A stretch of 64,000 nt of DNA from Lineus longissimus (lineage: Eukaryota; Nemertea; Pilidiophora; Heteronemertea; Lineidae). The notes under the pieces are model-generated. The model was not told where the DNA came from, did no database searches, and worked only from the letters and a program-made list of their open reading frames with translations. Within the stretch, counting starts at the first letter, position 1. Each line of letters starts with the position of its first letter. Shown here one piece after another: positions 53,973-63,637 of the stretch. The stretch is taken from NCBI RefSeq assembly GCF_910592395.1, contig NC_088313.1, positions 9,800,501-9,864,500 on the forward strand. The letters run 5' to 3'. Position numbers and translations under genes: made by a program.

Positions 53973-54303
53973 TAGAGGGTTGATGAAGTGGGTGCTGGCA
54001 TCTCCTTTGTTGATTCCATGATAAACTCAACTTGTATCGGTGGTTCGGGCATATTGTGGTGTCCAGAACTGGAGAACTCATATCAAACACGCCAGCACGA
54101 AGTGCTATGAGCTCCCATTCACTTTTGACTTGACTGGCTTTCCTGGAGGACATCCAACGCATCAAATGGGAGTGCACGTCCTTCTTACATTGTTTCAAGG
54201 GGATCACACTCTTGTCATTGCGGTATGAAGCGTCAGTACCACACTCGATATCCTTGGATATGACAGCAAATCCACATTTCAACTGTGATTTTTCAGGTTC
54301 CAT
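53965..54303 (-). CDS. small Cys/His-containing protein or exon, unrecognised
   Basis: From an ATG at 54303 the minus frame gives 112 residues. It is mixed in composition with conserved-looking motifs LIALRAGVFDM, TICPNHRYKLSL and RRCQHPLHQPS. This C-x2-H and C-x-HP-x-H arrangement recalls exons of multicopy uncharacterised proteins in invertebrate genomes. The stop lies just inside the right end of the tandem repeat (53965). The frame is open upstream to about 54345 without an ATG. A splice context cannot be excluded. It is one of the few host-like coding frames here, but there is no support beyond composition and motifs. Confidence 0.4.
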   Translation of the reverse strand: MEPEKSQLKCGFAVISKDIECGTDASYRNDKSVIPLKQCKKDVHSHLMRWMSSRKASQVKSEWELIALRAGVFDMSSPVLDTTICPNHRYKLSLSWNQQRRCQHPLHQPSNM

Positions 54304-55056
54304 TTTCAATAGACTATCACACAATGTACACGTGCATGTACACAATGCATTGTAACTGTAACTGTTGTTGTTGTCGTTGCTGGTGTTCGTTTCCGCCTAG
54401 ACCGCTAAGCCTCCACAGGGGTAATAAAGGCCTCTAGGTTGTTTGAGGGAGTGTGTGGGAGAGGCAAGGGAGAGGGGGGTTCACTAACATCTAAAAATGT
54501 AATTTTATTTGGAAAGCATGTGTATTTCGTCAGTTATCTGAGGGAATGGGCAAAAAATGGGCACCAGTGAGAAGGGCGCGACTCGACCCCCTCACCGGAA
54601 AACCGTAAGGGCGGCCGGATTTTTTTCTTTTGCAAATTAAAAAACAGCATTCTGACTTCCTTACCTGGAAGTGGCATCACCTAAAAAACTGCAGTGTTGG
54701 AGCTAAAGGAGAGTTAAAATTGCCTTTTTACTGAAATTTGAGATTGCATTGTTTTTGGGACGTACTGTACCTGTCATTAAAATGTACCTGGGGCAAAACA
54801 AAAGGCATGAAAAGGTAGCTCAGATCATGTACTTTCAATTTCAATAGGCGGTGTTTAGTGATAATTCTGTTTGATGCACGAAAATTGACAAAAGACTAAG
54901 CCTATTTTGAGGGATAATGCATGTTTTTTTAAAAGGAAAATGAGTAGGAAATGGTTAACAGCCGTACCCCAAAACTGTGGGGTTATTTTCGAAACCAATC
55001 CACCAGCCTTCATAGTACCCTAGGACAGGTCTGTGGTAGAAATTACAACTAGATCT
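54304..55056. other. no gene recognised
   Basis: Unique-looking DNA. CCGTAAGGGCGGC at 54602 is also found at 16905, but only over about a dozen bases. Confidence 0.4.
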
Positions 55057-55546
55057 GTTGACCCCCCACCTTGCCACCATTTGCATGATCCTGCATGGTG
55101 GTATCATGGACTGACACTTTTAAAATGCCTAAGGTGTTAGTTTTATTGGTAATACAAAATGCACTACAAATCTTCCAAATATAACACCGAGCTGGGATTA
55201 AGATCAGACCTTGGTGTTCCAATTGGTTTCAGTGTGAAACTAAAACCTAATTTGAAATAGGATAATGCTAAAACTGAGTGTCAAAACTAACACCAGAACT
55301 GATTTCATTTCTGGTGTTGTGGAGAGTTTTAGTTTTAGTCCCGGTATTGTTTTTTTACACTAAAACCATTCCTTAGTTTTAAGCTAAAACCGGACATAAT
55401 GCTAAAACCAACAAACACCGACTTTGAAATAGGATGAAACTAAAATCCACTTCATTTCAATACTGGTTTAATCAAGGGTTTTAGTGTTCCATTTAGTTTT
55501 AAAACTAAATCTAAAAACTGACTTTGAAATCACCCAATGAATTACA
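55057..55546 (-). repeat. ~490-bp dispersed repeat, copy B (inverted relative to copy A)
   Basis: It begins GTTGACCCCCCACCTTGCC and ends CTTTGAAATCACCCAATG, which is the reverse complement layout of 47084-47592. TTTTAGTTTTAG-type motifs repeat many times inside. Confidence 0.7.
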
Positions 55547-56104
55547 AATATCACGAACTGAAGCAATACCCGGCAGGATCTGAATACACTTAAAGTAGTG
55601 TAACAAGAAACATGTCACTGGGACAATCAAAAATTGACTCGACCCAGAAAACAAGCCACCAAAGTGTTTTATCGTCTTGTCATGACAATAAAAATAGCCA
55701 TATATAATCTATACATATAGTTACCTCGTATGTCCTCTACAAAACTTGATTTTAAACCAAGAAAAGGTCCTGCAAGGGCTATCACATGACAAAATTGAGC
55801 GAAAAGTCAAGATTCGATGAAAAGAGCTCCGTAAGGAAAGCTGGAGCCGAACAAAAGAAGCGCGAAACCTATTTGGGAAATTCGGCGCTCACAGTTCACA
55901 AACATTGCTCAAGAAGATTGCTCAGATCTCCAAGAAACAAACATTAAGTTACTAGTAGTTGATAACAGAAGCTATAGTCATGTCAAAATATAGTTCTGTA
56001 CCAAACTAATCACTAACAGACATACCATACAGTAGATTGAACCAAATCTGCAGGCCTTAATTAACGTCCCTTTGGATCTGGTGCAGAATTAGCATACTGA
56101 CATG
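55547..56104. other. no gene recognised
   Basis: No domain-bearing frame or repeat seen. Confidence 0.4.
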
Positions 56105-57044
56105 AGAGTTTTTTTTGGCAGAATCATGGGTTGCATCATTTCGTGAGGCAGCGCGGCTTTACCTAGACGTCCTCCGACGCGCAACAATCCATCGGCATCA
56201 TCAGCGGGATCCAACTTCCTAATTCAGCAACACTGTTTGATGCGTCTTCCAGTGGCGATAGAGTCCAACTCCTCAGCAAATGCCCTTTGCTGGCTGAACT
56301 TCAGAATTACATTTTCTGAGCTCTCCATCACCTGCACAGTCAGTTGATCCAAACTAAGCTCAGCCTTCTTGACGATAGTGGCTCTATCGCGAACCCTGTT
56401 CAGGAGCACCATCCTTACTCTGAGGATCCGCGCAACAGCTCGTTTCAAACCATACCAAGACGAAAAATGTTTAATGAGCTTAACCACTGAATTACTGTCA
56501 TAATTGTTTGCACTGTCTCTAGTAATGTCTACTGCCTGAGCCATGACTGTCACAGCAGATTTTCTCACTTCAGGGTCATCGTTTTCTAGACGCAAAGATA
56601 AGGGTGGCAAAGCAGGCCACATCTCCTCGGAATCCCTCAGAAAATCTGGACCCCTTAACCAGCGTACATTCTGGATAAAACTGTCTCCACTCTGACCTCG
56701 AGAAGCCTCGTCTGCAGGATTCAAACCCATTGGAACATGTCGCCACTGCTCAACCTTGGAACCTTCTTCAATCACTTCAATTCACTTGCAGCCTGTTGGC
56801 AACAAAGGTTTGAAAATGCGATGTCTCATTGGCCACATACTTCACAACGGTCATGCTATCCGTCCAGAAATACGACTGCCCGGCCAACAGTGATCTCCAA
56901 CTCTCGTCTCAGCATAGCGTCCATCCGTATGGCCGCAGTGGCGGCGGTAAGTTCTAACCTCACTATCGAGACTTGTTCGAGGGATGCCACACGTGACTTG
57001 GACTGTAGTACGCAGGAATGTACGTGCCCTTCTGTATTAACCAT
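56105..57044 (-). pseudogene. BEL-2 RNase H and pre-integrase region
   Basis: The minus strand reads VSIVRLELTAATAAIRMD (57000-56850, the conserved RNase H helix). WRHVPMGLNPADEASRG and RWLRGPDFL (56740-56620) mark the end of RNase H. A long helical linker and, in another frame beyond a stop at 56224, GLLRVGGRLGKAALPHEMM (about 56180) follow. This is the block just before the BEL integrase zinc finger, and the element ends shortly after it near 56105. Confidence 0.83.
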
Positions 57045-57153
57045 ACGTAAGTAGGAGGCGACACCATAGCCTATTTATGAAGCATCACTGAAGTGGTGGT
57101 AAGCGGCTGAGGCTATCTCTCCAAAGCCCCGAGGTTTGACACAACGTCCTACA

Positions 57154-58227
57154 CTAAACCATGTGTTTGGGCAAATCCTGTAACCAATCTCTCCATCGAC
57201 TAAGATAAGGCTCTGGCACACTGTCATCCCCGCCAAGCTTTAGCTTACAGAGTTTCTGCAAAATAGTCTTCGCCTTGAGTATGAACGGGGAAAGAAATAC
57301 CAACGGATCGTAAACTGAGTGCACCGTTGATAGAATTCCACGACGTGTAGCAGGTTTCTCGCTGAGATGAATCCTGAATCTGAAAGTGTCGGACTCCACA
57401 CACCATTGAACTCCCAAGGCACGCTCAACAGGTAGATTGTTATGTTGAATGTCCAAGTCCTTAACTCCTTTGGCCCAAAATTCCTCTGGGATAGTGGCCA
57501 TCACCTCCCTATCGTTCGAGATCCATGCTGTCAGATTAAACCCTCACTTATTGCAAAGGGTGCGCAGGTCGTCAGCTAAGGTAATGGCTTTCTCAGTTGT
57601 TGCAACAGACTTAAGACAGTCATCTACGTAAAAATTAACCTGTATTGTCCTAGCTGCTTCAGCGAACTCATTCTTATCCTTATTGTCACTGGCGGTTTTC
57701 CTCAGTGCATAATTGGAGCAACTTGGAGATGAAGTTGCACCAATTATACGCACCAACATTTGACACTCAATCATCAGCTTGCTTGAATCTCCATCCTGCC
57801 ACCACAAAAAGCGTAGAAAATTGGCATCCTTATCGGTAGGCACCTGTACTCTGTAGAACATGGATTCTATATCAGCTGTGATCGCCACCTCCTCCTGCCG
57901 AAATCTAAGTAAAACCCCAGCTAGACTGTTAGTGAGGTTCGGTCCTTATAGTAACTCATCGTTCAAAGAGGTCCCCCTGTAGCGAGCTGCACACTCGAAC
58001 GAGACCCGGAGCTTTTCTTTCTTTCGATGTAAGACACCATGGTGCGGTAAGTACCACACCTTGCCATCCTGTAAACTGTCATCAGGCGCGACCCTGGCAT
58101 AGTAATTATCAAACAGCTTGTTCTTGAAGGTTTTGTACATTTCATGGAAGTCCGTATTGACATGAAACTTTCTTCTGAGCGATTCCATCCGCGCTGTTCT
58201 GCCTGGGTCTGATTGTTTGGCATGCAC
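57154..58227 (-). pseudogene. BEL-2 reverse transcriptase
   Basis: Three frames together cover the RT. LRVSFECAARYRGTSLND (about 58010) is the start of the palm and [13 protein letters not shown] (about 57870) is motif [10 protein letters not shown] (about 57630) is motif C with the two catalytic Asp. ERALGVQWCVESDTFRFRI with SVYDPLVFLSPF (57420-57280) follows the palm in all BEL elements. Stops at about 57945 and 57543 and a frame change near 57505 interrupt it. Confidence 0.85.
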
Positions 58228-58347
58228 ACATCCCTGTCATTGAATGGCAAACCGATTACATGATGACCGTTTATTAACTGATTCTGACATGGAACTCATG
58301 AAGCGCTGATCTTCCTTAGATGGCTGAGTCTGGTCATCAATGACCCG

Positions 58348-59310
58348 TTAATTGAAATAGTGGTTGATGTGGTCGCTCACTTGTTCATTGAGATCGTGCA
58401 TTGTCTGTACTGCAATCCGGTTAAATACCATGGCTGAGTTATCAAGGTCCACTGGTGTGTTTAATGGTCCGTTCACCCAGCCCAAGATTGTCTGCACTGC
58501 AAATGGGCCATTTCCTTGACTTCGGACGACCTTCAACGATTGCATGATCTGGGGAGCATTTACCCCCAATCAAGAGTCCTACATGCACATCCTTATCACA
58601 TGTCTGTAGTTGCACATGTTTCAAATATGAATACTTGTCAATGTCCTCAGAGGTAACTATATCCTTCTTGGTTACTGGCAGACGAGGCTGTGTCAACACA
58701 GGTGGCAGATCCACTTTGTTTTCACCATTGAAGCTTACCACCTCCAGGTCCAAGATGACAATACTCTCTTGGAGCTTCTCTTGCCCCATCGTGCGAATTC
58801 TAAAAGGCAAGTCTCTCATTCTGGGTTCCGATCTGTTTCTGTTTAGGTTTACTTTGCCCGGAGCCTGGTTGAGAACTACCAGAACCTTTAACAACTGTGG
58901 TACTAATAAAAGCTTTGCAATCCTGCTTCTTGGAAGTTGGCCCTTTCGCGACAAGTGTGGCTCTAGACTGGATTGAAAACATCACCTCTCGACCATACGT
59001 TGGATCCATGGCCTTTTTCGCCTCCTTGCGAACGAACATCACCAGCTGGCTGAAACTCACATGTTTATTTCGGTCCTTGGTTTCATACACGATATTGCGC
59101 CACTTGTCGTGTAGGTGAAATGGTAACTTGTGTACAAAGAGCTTAATATTCTCGGAGTAGTTCAGCACATCTGCACCACCAACATTTTCGACCGCATACA
59201 CGCATTCCCGCAGGAATATTGCATATTCATCCAGTCCCCTTGGATTGTCCGCTCAAATGCTCGGCCAAGATAGCGCTCTTCTAACGAATGCCTGGGACAC
59301 CACATCTGTC
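58348..59310 (-). pseudogene. BEL-2 gag C-terminus and protease region
   Basis: The minus strand has a gag block near 59200 (ADVLNYSENIKLFVHKLPFH and VYETKDRNKHVSFSQLVMFV). A Lys/Gln/Ser-rich linker follows, then the protease-flanking block LPPVLTQPRLPVTKKDI (about 58690). Downstream is VGLLIGGKCSPDHAIVEGRP (about 58590), where LLIG resembles the downstream part of BEL proteases. Three overlapping frames are needed, so this copy is broken. Confidence 0.78.
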
Positions 59311-59352
59311 TGTTTCGGACCATTATCTTCAGTGCGTCCTTAATTTCGATTT

Positions 59353-59467
59353 TGTGACATGAATAAAATGAGAAAACAAACTTCTTTATAAAATCTGGCC
59401 GAATTGATTATTAACAAAACACAAGGTGGCAGCACCAGACTGCGCACCAACATAAAACACTCCAACA
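59353..59467 (-). repeat. putative LTR start of a BEL element (115 bp, tentative)
   Basis: The minus strand reads CCTAGGTGGGAGAA then TGTTGGAGTG, the purine tract plus TG start of BEL 3' LTRs (compare 30215). A CA end is possible at 59353, and a poly(A)-like ATTTTATTCAT lies before it. It could be the 3' LTR of BEL-3, with BEL-2 directly beyond it. No second copy was seen. Confidence 0.4.
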
Positions 59468-59694
59468 TTCTCCCACCTAGGATGTTTTGTTTCAAATACA
59501 GTTACACCCATGACCAATTAGGAGAAACAAATTTAACAATTCGAAATAACTAATTTTTTTTTTCAATTTTGGGAGAGCAAATATACACAGTGCATTGTCA
59601 TTTAAGTTGATCACACTATTATCACAAGTTCATCACAATTCCAAATACATGTACAGTTCAATAAGCCAATAGGGGTTATTAAGTCCAATGCAAT
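59468..59694. other. no gene; T-rich segment
   Basis: Nothing supportable apart from the purine tract at 59468-59480 (minus strand). Confidence 0.4.
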
Positions 59695-59751
59695 CAATTC
59701 ACTTCAAACGTCATTGACATATGATTGAAGGGAACGTTTCTCCACTGCGAG

Positions 59752-59798
59752 TTACGTCACGGGTCAACCTGACGTCACCGAAGCCACGGATGACGTTG
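59752..59798 (+). promoter_or_regulatory. cluster of CRE-like sites, copy 1
   Basis: TTACGTCAC, TGACGTCAC and TGACGTT occur within 47 bp (59752, 59770, 59791). TGACGTCA is the CREB/ATF consensus in animals. The same cluster recurs at 60825-60870. Confidence 0.45.
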
Positions 59799-60789
59799 CG
59801 ACATCAGGACAATGCAACAATACTGAAACAGATTGATGCCACGTTCAATCACAACAGTCTAATCCACGGACGGGACAGTTCAAGCTTCCTTCTATTCGTT
59901 CAACAGTTCTTTTTCCGATTTTGACCTAGAGATTTTCGCCGGAGGCGGCATGGAAGACCCAAATCTCCCCCGCTCTCCTCCCAACTACTCCAGGACGGAG
60001 GAGACGCACATTTTCATCCCAAAGTACTCAACCAGGGTCAGGGACGTCTGGGCAGTCACAGATGGTAGCTGTCTCCCAGATACAGGGACTCATGGGAAAC
60101 CCAACCCATTGACATCATACGAGAAAGAGAGGCTAGCGCCACTGACTTTCTCACACCACACTCTTGTGCTACCTTCGTCAGCCAGGCCCTACAGATTCAC
60201 ACCGAGGATCCACCGGCCATAGTCGTCTAGTGCACCATGTCGCCACTTGGTCTCAACAGCAAAAACAACACGTCTTGGTAGCCTTGATCTATTCATCCTG
60301 GCGTTTCCACAATTTAATTTTCTCCAATGGACCTGAGCTACCCAGTCTCTCACACCACCACGCAGTGATGTGGTCCCAAGAAATATTTCTTTACCAAGCA
60401 ACGGCGCACCCACCGGGATATCACTTAGAATCCAAGTCTTCACACCCAATTCCTGTCGCACCTTTCGAATGACACCTCAGCAGTTTCATTCCTTTAGTTT
60501 GCAACCCCAGCACAACCCTTTGTGTACTGCTTTGGCAATACAGTTGTGAATATGGACCCTTTCGGGGCATACTCACAGTCTTACCACATATAAGACTCCA
60601 CAGGGTCCATTTTGGTACTTGCACCATGATACTCCCTCTTTCCCGCACTGATTACTGATGAGAAAACCTCTTTTCGAAACCGTTTCCATGGCAACAAGCC
60701 CCCCCGCGAGCCATACTCGCAAACACACAAAGCCGCCACCTTTGGGGGCACATGCGCAACCCAGTTTTCCCACCAAATCTGACGCCATA

Positions 60790-60870
60790 TTACGTCATTG
60801 AAGGGAACGTTTCTCCACTGCGAGTTACGTCACGGGTCAACCTGACGTCACCGAAGCCACGGATGACGTT
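60790..60870 (+). promoter_or_regulatory. cluster of CRE-like sites, copy 2
   Basis: TTACGTCAT (60790), TTACGTCAC (60825), TGACGTCA (60843) and TGACGTT (60864) lie close together inside the second direct repeat. It is probably the promoter region of the repeat if that is an LTR. Confidence 0.45.
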
Positions 60871-60986
60871 GCGACATCAGGACAATGCAACAGTACTGAA
60901 ACAGATTGATGCCACGTTCAATCACAACGGTCTAATCCACGGACGGGACAGGTCAAGCTTCCTTCGTTCAACAATTCACTTCAAAC

Positions 60987-61527
60987 AGTACACTTACAAT
61001 ACATGTGAGACTAGTTTGACAACGTATTCATCAATCAATTCTCAGTTTTCATTTACCATCAGTGAGTATCACATCCAAGACCAATCAAGAAGCAATCAAA
61101 TTAGACAAAATTATGACTAGAACTGAGACCAAATCAACCAGACAAATTTCAGACAAATTGACAAAGCAATGCACTGAACCATATAATAACAAATTACAAG
61201 ACACAACTCTGACAATACAACAAACCAAAGTTAACAGTACAATACACTTAAATTGAAATCAAATGTTAAAATATCACAACAATTAAAATCCAATGGTGAA
61301 ATCAATCAATGTAAATTTAGGGTGCTTTCTGAGTTTGAATGTCATTTATCACAAATCTTAAATGTCTCTTGTATCACAACTGGATGTCACTAATCACAGA
61401 TATTCAATAATAGCACCACTGTTCAAGAATGTTCATCAAGTTACAATACATATCAAACAATTGAGCAAATTATTCAATGAGTATGATATGACATTACAAA
61501 TCTAACCGATTCCTTGGTTTGACTAAC
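60987..61527. other. BEL-3 3' untranslated region (probable)
   Basis: AT-rich DNA between the BEL-3 stop (61528) and the repeat unit. It contains no domain. Confidence 0.4.
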
Positions 61528-61744
61528 CTACCACCTACCACTGCCAGAAGGCTTTGCAACACCAGCAGCAGAGGCCAGGGTGTTAACAGCTCCACAATCA
61601 GCATGTTCCTGACTACTATGACACAATTCCAAATCATGCAACCTCTGAATCGACCGTACACGTAGACATCGGGAAGTTCTGAGTTCCACAGACCGTGTTA
61701 ACCCATCTTTCCCAGTGAACTCTTTGGTTACCAAGCCCAAAGGC
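61528..61744 (-). pseudogene. BEL-3 DUF5641 end (left of the nested insertion)
   Basis: The minus frame reads LGLVTKEFTGKDGLTRSVEL, the DUF5641 strand following the P.R..K.G-x-V region. It joins directly to the frame ending PRMKWP at 63214 once the nested element and one copy of AAGGC are set aside. The C-terminal 40 residues are unremarkable. Confidence 0.82.
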
Positions 61745-61913
61745 TGTTATGATAATGCCATTGTTTACATTGCATCAGCTGATTGTCACTTCCTGGTTTT
61801 CATGCCTTGCTATCCATGCTACCTGTGTAATACCAATCTGTCTATGATATCATCACTTTGTATGTAATAAACTCATGCTAGACCCAACATGATATTTGTT
61901 GTAGATCTAAACA
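61745..61913 (+). repeat. 5' LTR of the nested element
   Basis: TGTTATGATAATGCC to ATCTAAACA. It has AATAAA at 61867. Confidence 0.93.
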
Positions 61914-62029
61914 TGGTGGCAGCAAAAATGTGCTAAAAACGCCATAAAACCGAAATTTAAGAGATAAATCAAAAGGCCAGAGTGGAGCTGAAGTAGTAAG
62001 GTATCCATAATCCCCAAAAGGAAGAGAAG

Positions 62030-62494
62030 ATGGCCCCTAAGTTGAACCCACCAGAGGGATTAGATTTCTCAAAACCAGCATCATGGTCTGACTGGAAACA
62101 AAGGTTTCTGCGCTACAAGGTGGCCACAGGTCTTGATAAAGAAACCCCAGCAGTACAGACTAACACATTGCTATATGCCATGGGAGCAGGAGCAGAGCCA
62201 GTGTACAAATCCTTCACGTTTGATGCCGTGCATGGGGTAGACCATCCTGAGTTGGTGTTTGACACAGCTATCGTCAAATTCGATGCACATTTCGTGCCCA
62301 AGAGGAACACGATTCACCAGAGGGCAATGTTCTACCAACGTGAACAAAAACCCCAAGAGACTATTGACGAATTTGTCCGTGGCTTGTATGAACTGTCCGA
62401 ACATTGCAACTTTGAACCCCTCGTGACGAACACATTCGGGACAAACTGTTTGTTGGTCTGCGGGACAAAGGACTGTCACGGGACCTGCAGTTGA
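62030..62494 (+). CDS. nested element gag, capsid part
   Basis: ATG 62030 opens a 154-codon frame with SWSDWKQRFLRYKVATGL, KFDAHFVPKRNTIHQRAMFY and PQETIDEFVRGLYELSEHC. These are the capsid signatures of an invertebrate Gypsy gag. A one-base shift near 62435-62490 moves the protein to the next frame. This matches the gag of elements with TGGTGGCAGC-type primer sites. Confidence 0.85.
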   Translation: MAPKLNPPEGLDFSKPASWSDWKQRFLRYKVATGLDKETPAVQTNTLLYAMGAGAEPVYKSFTFDAVHGVDHPELVFDTAIVKFDAHFVPKRNTIHQRAMFYQREQKPQETIDEFVRGLYELSEHCNFEPLVTNTFGTNCLLVCGTKDCHGTCS

Positions 62495-63047
62495 AAGCTG
62501 ATTTAACCCTTGCAGAGGTGTTACGTTTGTCAAAACATTGTGAGATGGTGAAAAGCCAGATTTCTGAGCAGAAAAGCCATGCAACTGTTGCTGAAGTTAA
62601 ACGTAAACCTCGCAGGAATCTTGACCGGCCCAAGGGGGCGAAAGTGGGAAATGATCGTAAAGAGGGTGAGTAAGGGAAACCCTGGAAAAGCGAGAAACAT
62701 CAGTCATTCAACGAACGTTGTGGGCGTTGTGGAAATACCCATGGCGGTGGTGACCGTTGTCCTGCCAAAGGGGCAAGGTGCCATAAGTGCGACATTATTC
62801 CAAATTTTGTCACAGCAAGGACATTCTTGAGGTCGAGGCGGACGATTACGAGGAAGAAAGTGTATTTCTCGGATCGGTATCGAAGGATGGAAGTTTCGAT
62901 GCTTGGAATGTTCGTCTTCGAATCGCCAAAAAGTCAATCTCATTCAAAATAGACACGGGAGCCGACGTTTCTGTGATCTCTGAATCTGGTATGTTGGACA
63001 CTCTAACTAAAGATCTTTCTTTCAGCTTAAAAGGGGAGATGTTATGA
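62491..63047 (+). pseudogene. nested element gag C-terminus, zinc knuckle and protease start
   Basis: After the shift the frame gives TLAEVLRLSKHCEMVKSQIS and a Lys/Arg-rich stretch. A Cys-x2-Cys knuckle, broken by another shift, comes next, and the protease starts with FKIDTGADVSVISESG (about 62943-62990). The protease is cut about 15 residues further on where the LTR region begins. The DTGA active site is present, but the flap half is missing, so the protease is not functional. Confidence 0.83.
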
Positions 63048-63208
63048 TAATGCCATTGTTTACATTGCATCAGCTGATTGTCACTTCCTGGTTTTCATGC
63101 CTTGCTATCCATGCTACCTGTGTAATACCAATCTGTGTATGACATCATCACTTTGTATATAACAAACTCATGCTAGACCCAACATGATATTTGTTGTAGA
63201 TCTAAACA
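63040..63208 (+). repeat. 3' LTR of the nested element
   Basis: It matches 61745-61913 at 165 of 169 positions. One difference changes AATAAA to AACAAA. Confidence 0.93.
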
Positions 63209-63213
63209 AAGGC

Positions 63214-63636
63214 CACTTCATTCGGGGCACATGATCTTCCCTGATGAGAACCAATGAACCTACGCCTACGTTCCCCTTAGGTTTGAATCCAGGTACTGAA
63301 GTCGGCAGATTGCGAATATACTCCCTACTCCAGACCTCCCAAAACAACTCCAGTTTTGCCTTTGTCTGATAAGTTCATGCTCACTCAACTGATCCTGAGA
63401 CACTGCCAAACCATCATCAAGCACATCAGTCTGAAAACCTACAGTGCGACCAATCAGAAAGTGTGATGGAGTGAGTGGTTTCGGACTGTCCACCTCATCT
63501 CCTACAAATGTCAGAGGCCTGGAGTTTATACAAGCTTCTACCTCCTGTAGACTAGTAACCAGTTCAGTTCTAGTGAGACATCTCGTCCCCAAGGACTTCC
63601 TTAGTGCACCCTTCACCGCTCTAATGAGACGCTCCC
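63214..63636 (-). pseudogene. BEL-3 integrase C-terminal end and DUF5641
   Basis: The minus strand reads RLIRAVKGALRKSLGTRCL, CINSRPLTFVGDEVDSPKPL and TPSHFLIGR, the BEL integrase end. After a frame change near 63310, FWEVWSREYIRNLP and GVGSLVLIREDHVPRMKWP lead into the nested element at 63213. It is the in-frame continuation of the integrase core across a TGA at 63640-63638. Confidence 0.87.
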
Positions 63637-63637
63637 A

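Larger units (their letters stand above)
56105..59310 (-). mobile_element. BEL-2: decayed BEL/Pao element
   Basis: Minus-strand gag, protease, RT, RNase H and the start of the integrase region follow one another from 59310 to 56105 through many small frames. The element is truncated at both ends: the integrase core and DUF5641 are gone on the left and the gag N terminus on the right. More than eight stops or shifts make it an old copy. Confidence 0.85.
59695..60986. mobile_element. 1.3-kb unit with ~180-bp direct repeats, likely non-autonomous LTR element
   Basis: Repeats at 59724-59905 and 60797-60973 (TGAAGGGAACGTTTCTCCAC ... GTTCAACA) are nearly identical. They read TGTTGAACG...TTCA on the minus strand, an LTR-like TG start. 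GGAAAAAGAA (minus, about 59912-59921) would be the polypurine tract, and TGGCGTCAGATTTGG (minus, about 60788-60774) sits near the other repeat like a primer site. CAATTCACTTCAAAC lies on both outer sides (59695-59709, 60972-60986). The interior (59906-60796) has no domain. Confidence 0.5.
61745..63208 (+). mobile_element. non-autonomous LTR element, gag-protease only, nested in BEL-3
   Basis: Two 169-bp LTRs (61745-61913, 63040-63208) with TG...CA ends differ at 4 positions. AAGGC flanks both sides (61740-61744, 63209-63213) as the target duplication. TGGTGGCAGC (61914) is a primer-binding site and AAAAGGGGAGA (63029-63039) is the polypurine tract. RT, RNase H and integrase are missing: after the protease active site the sequence runs straight into the polypurine tract. 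It must have moved with enzymes supplied in trans. Confidence 0.93.
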
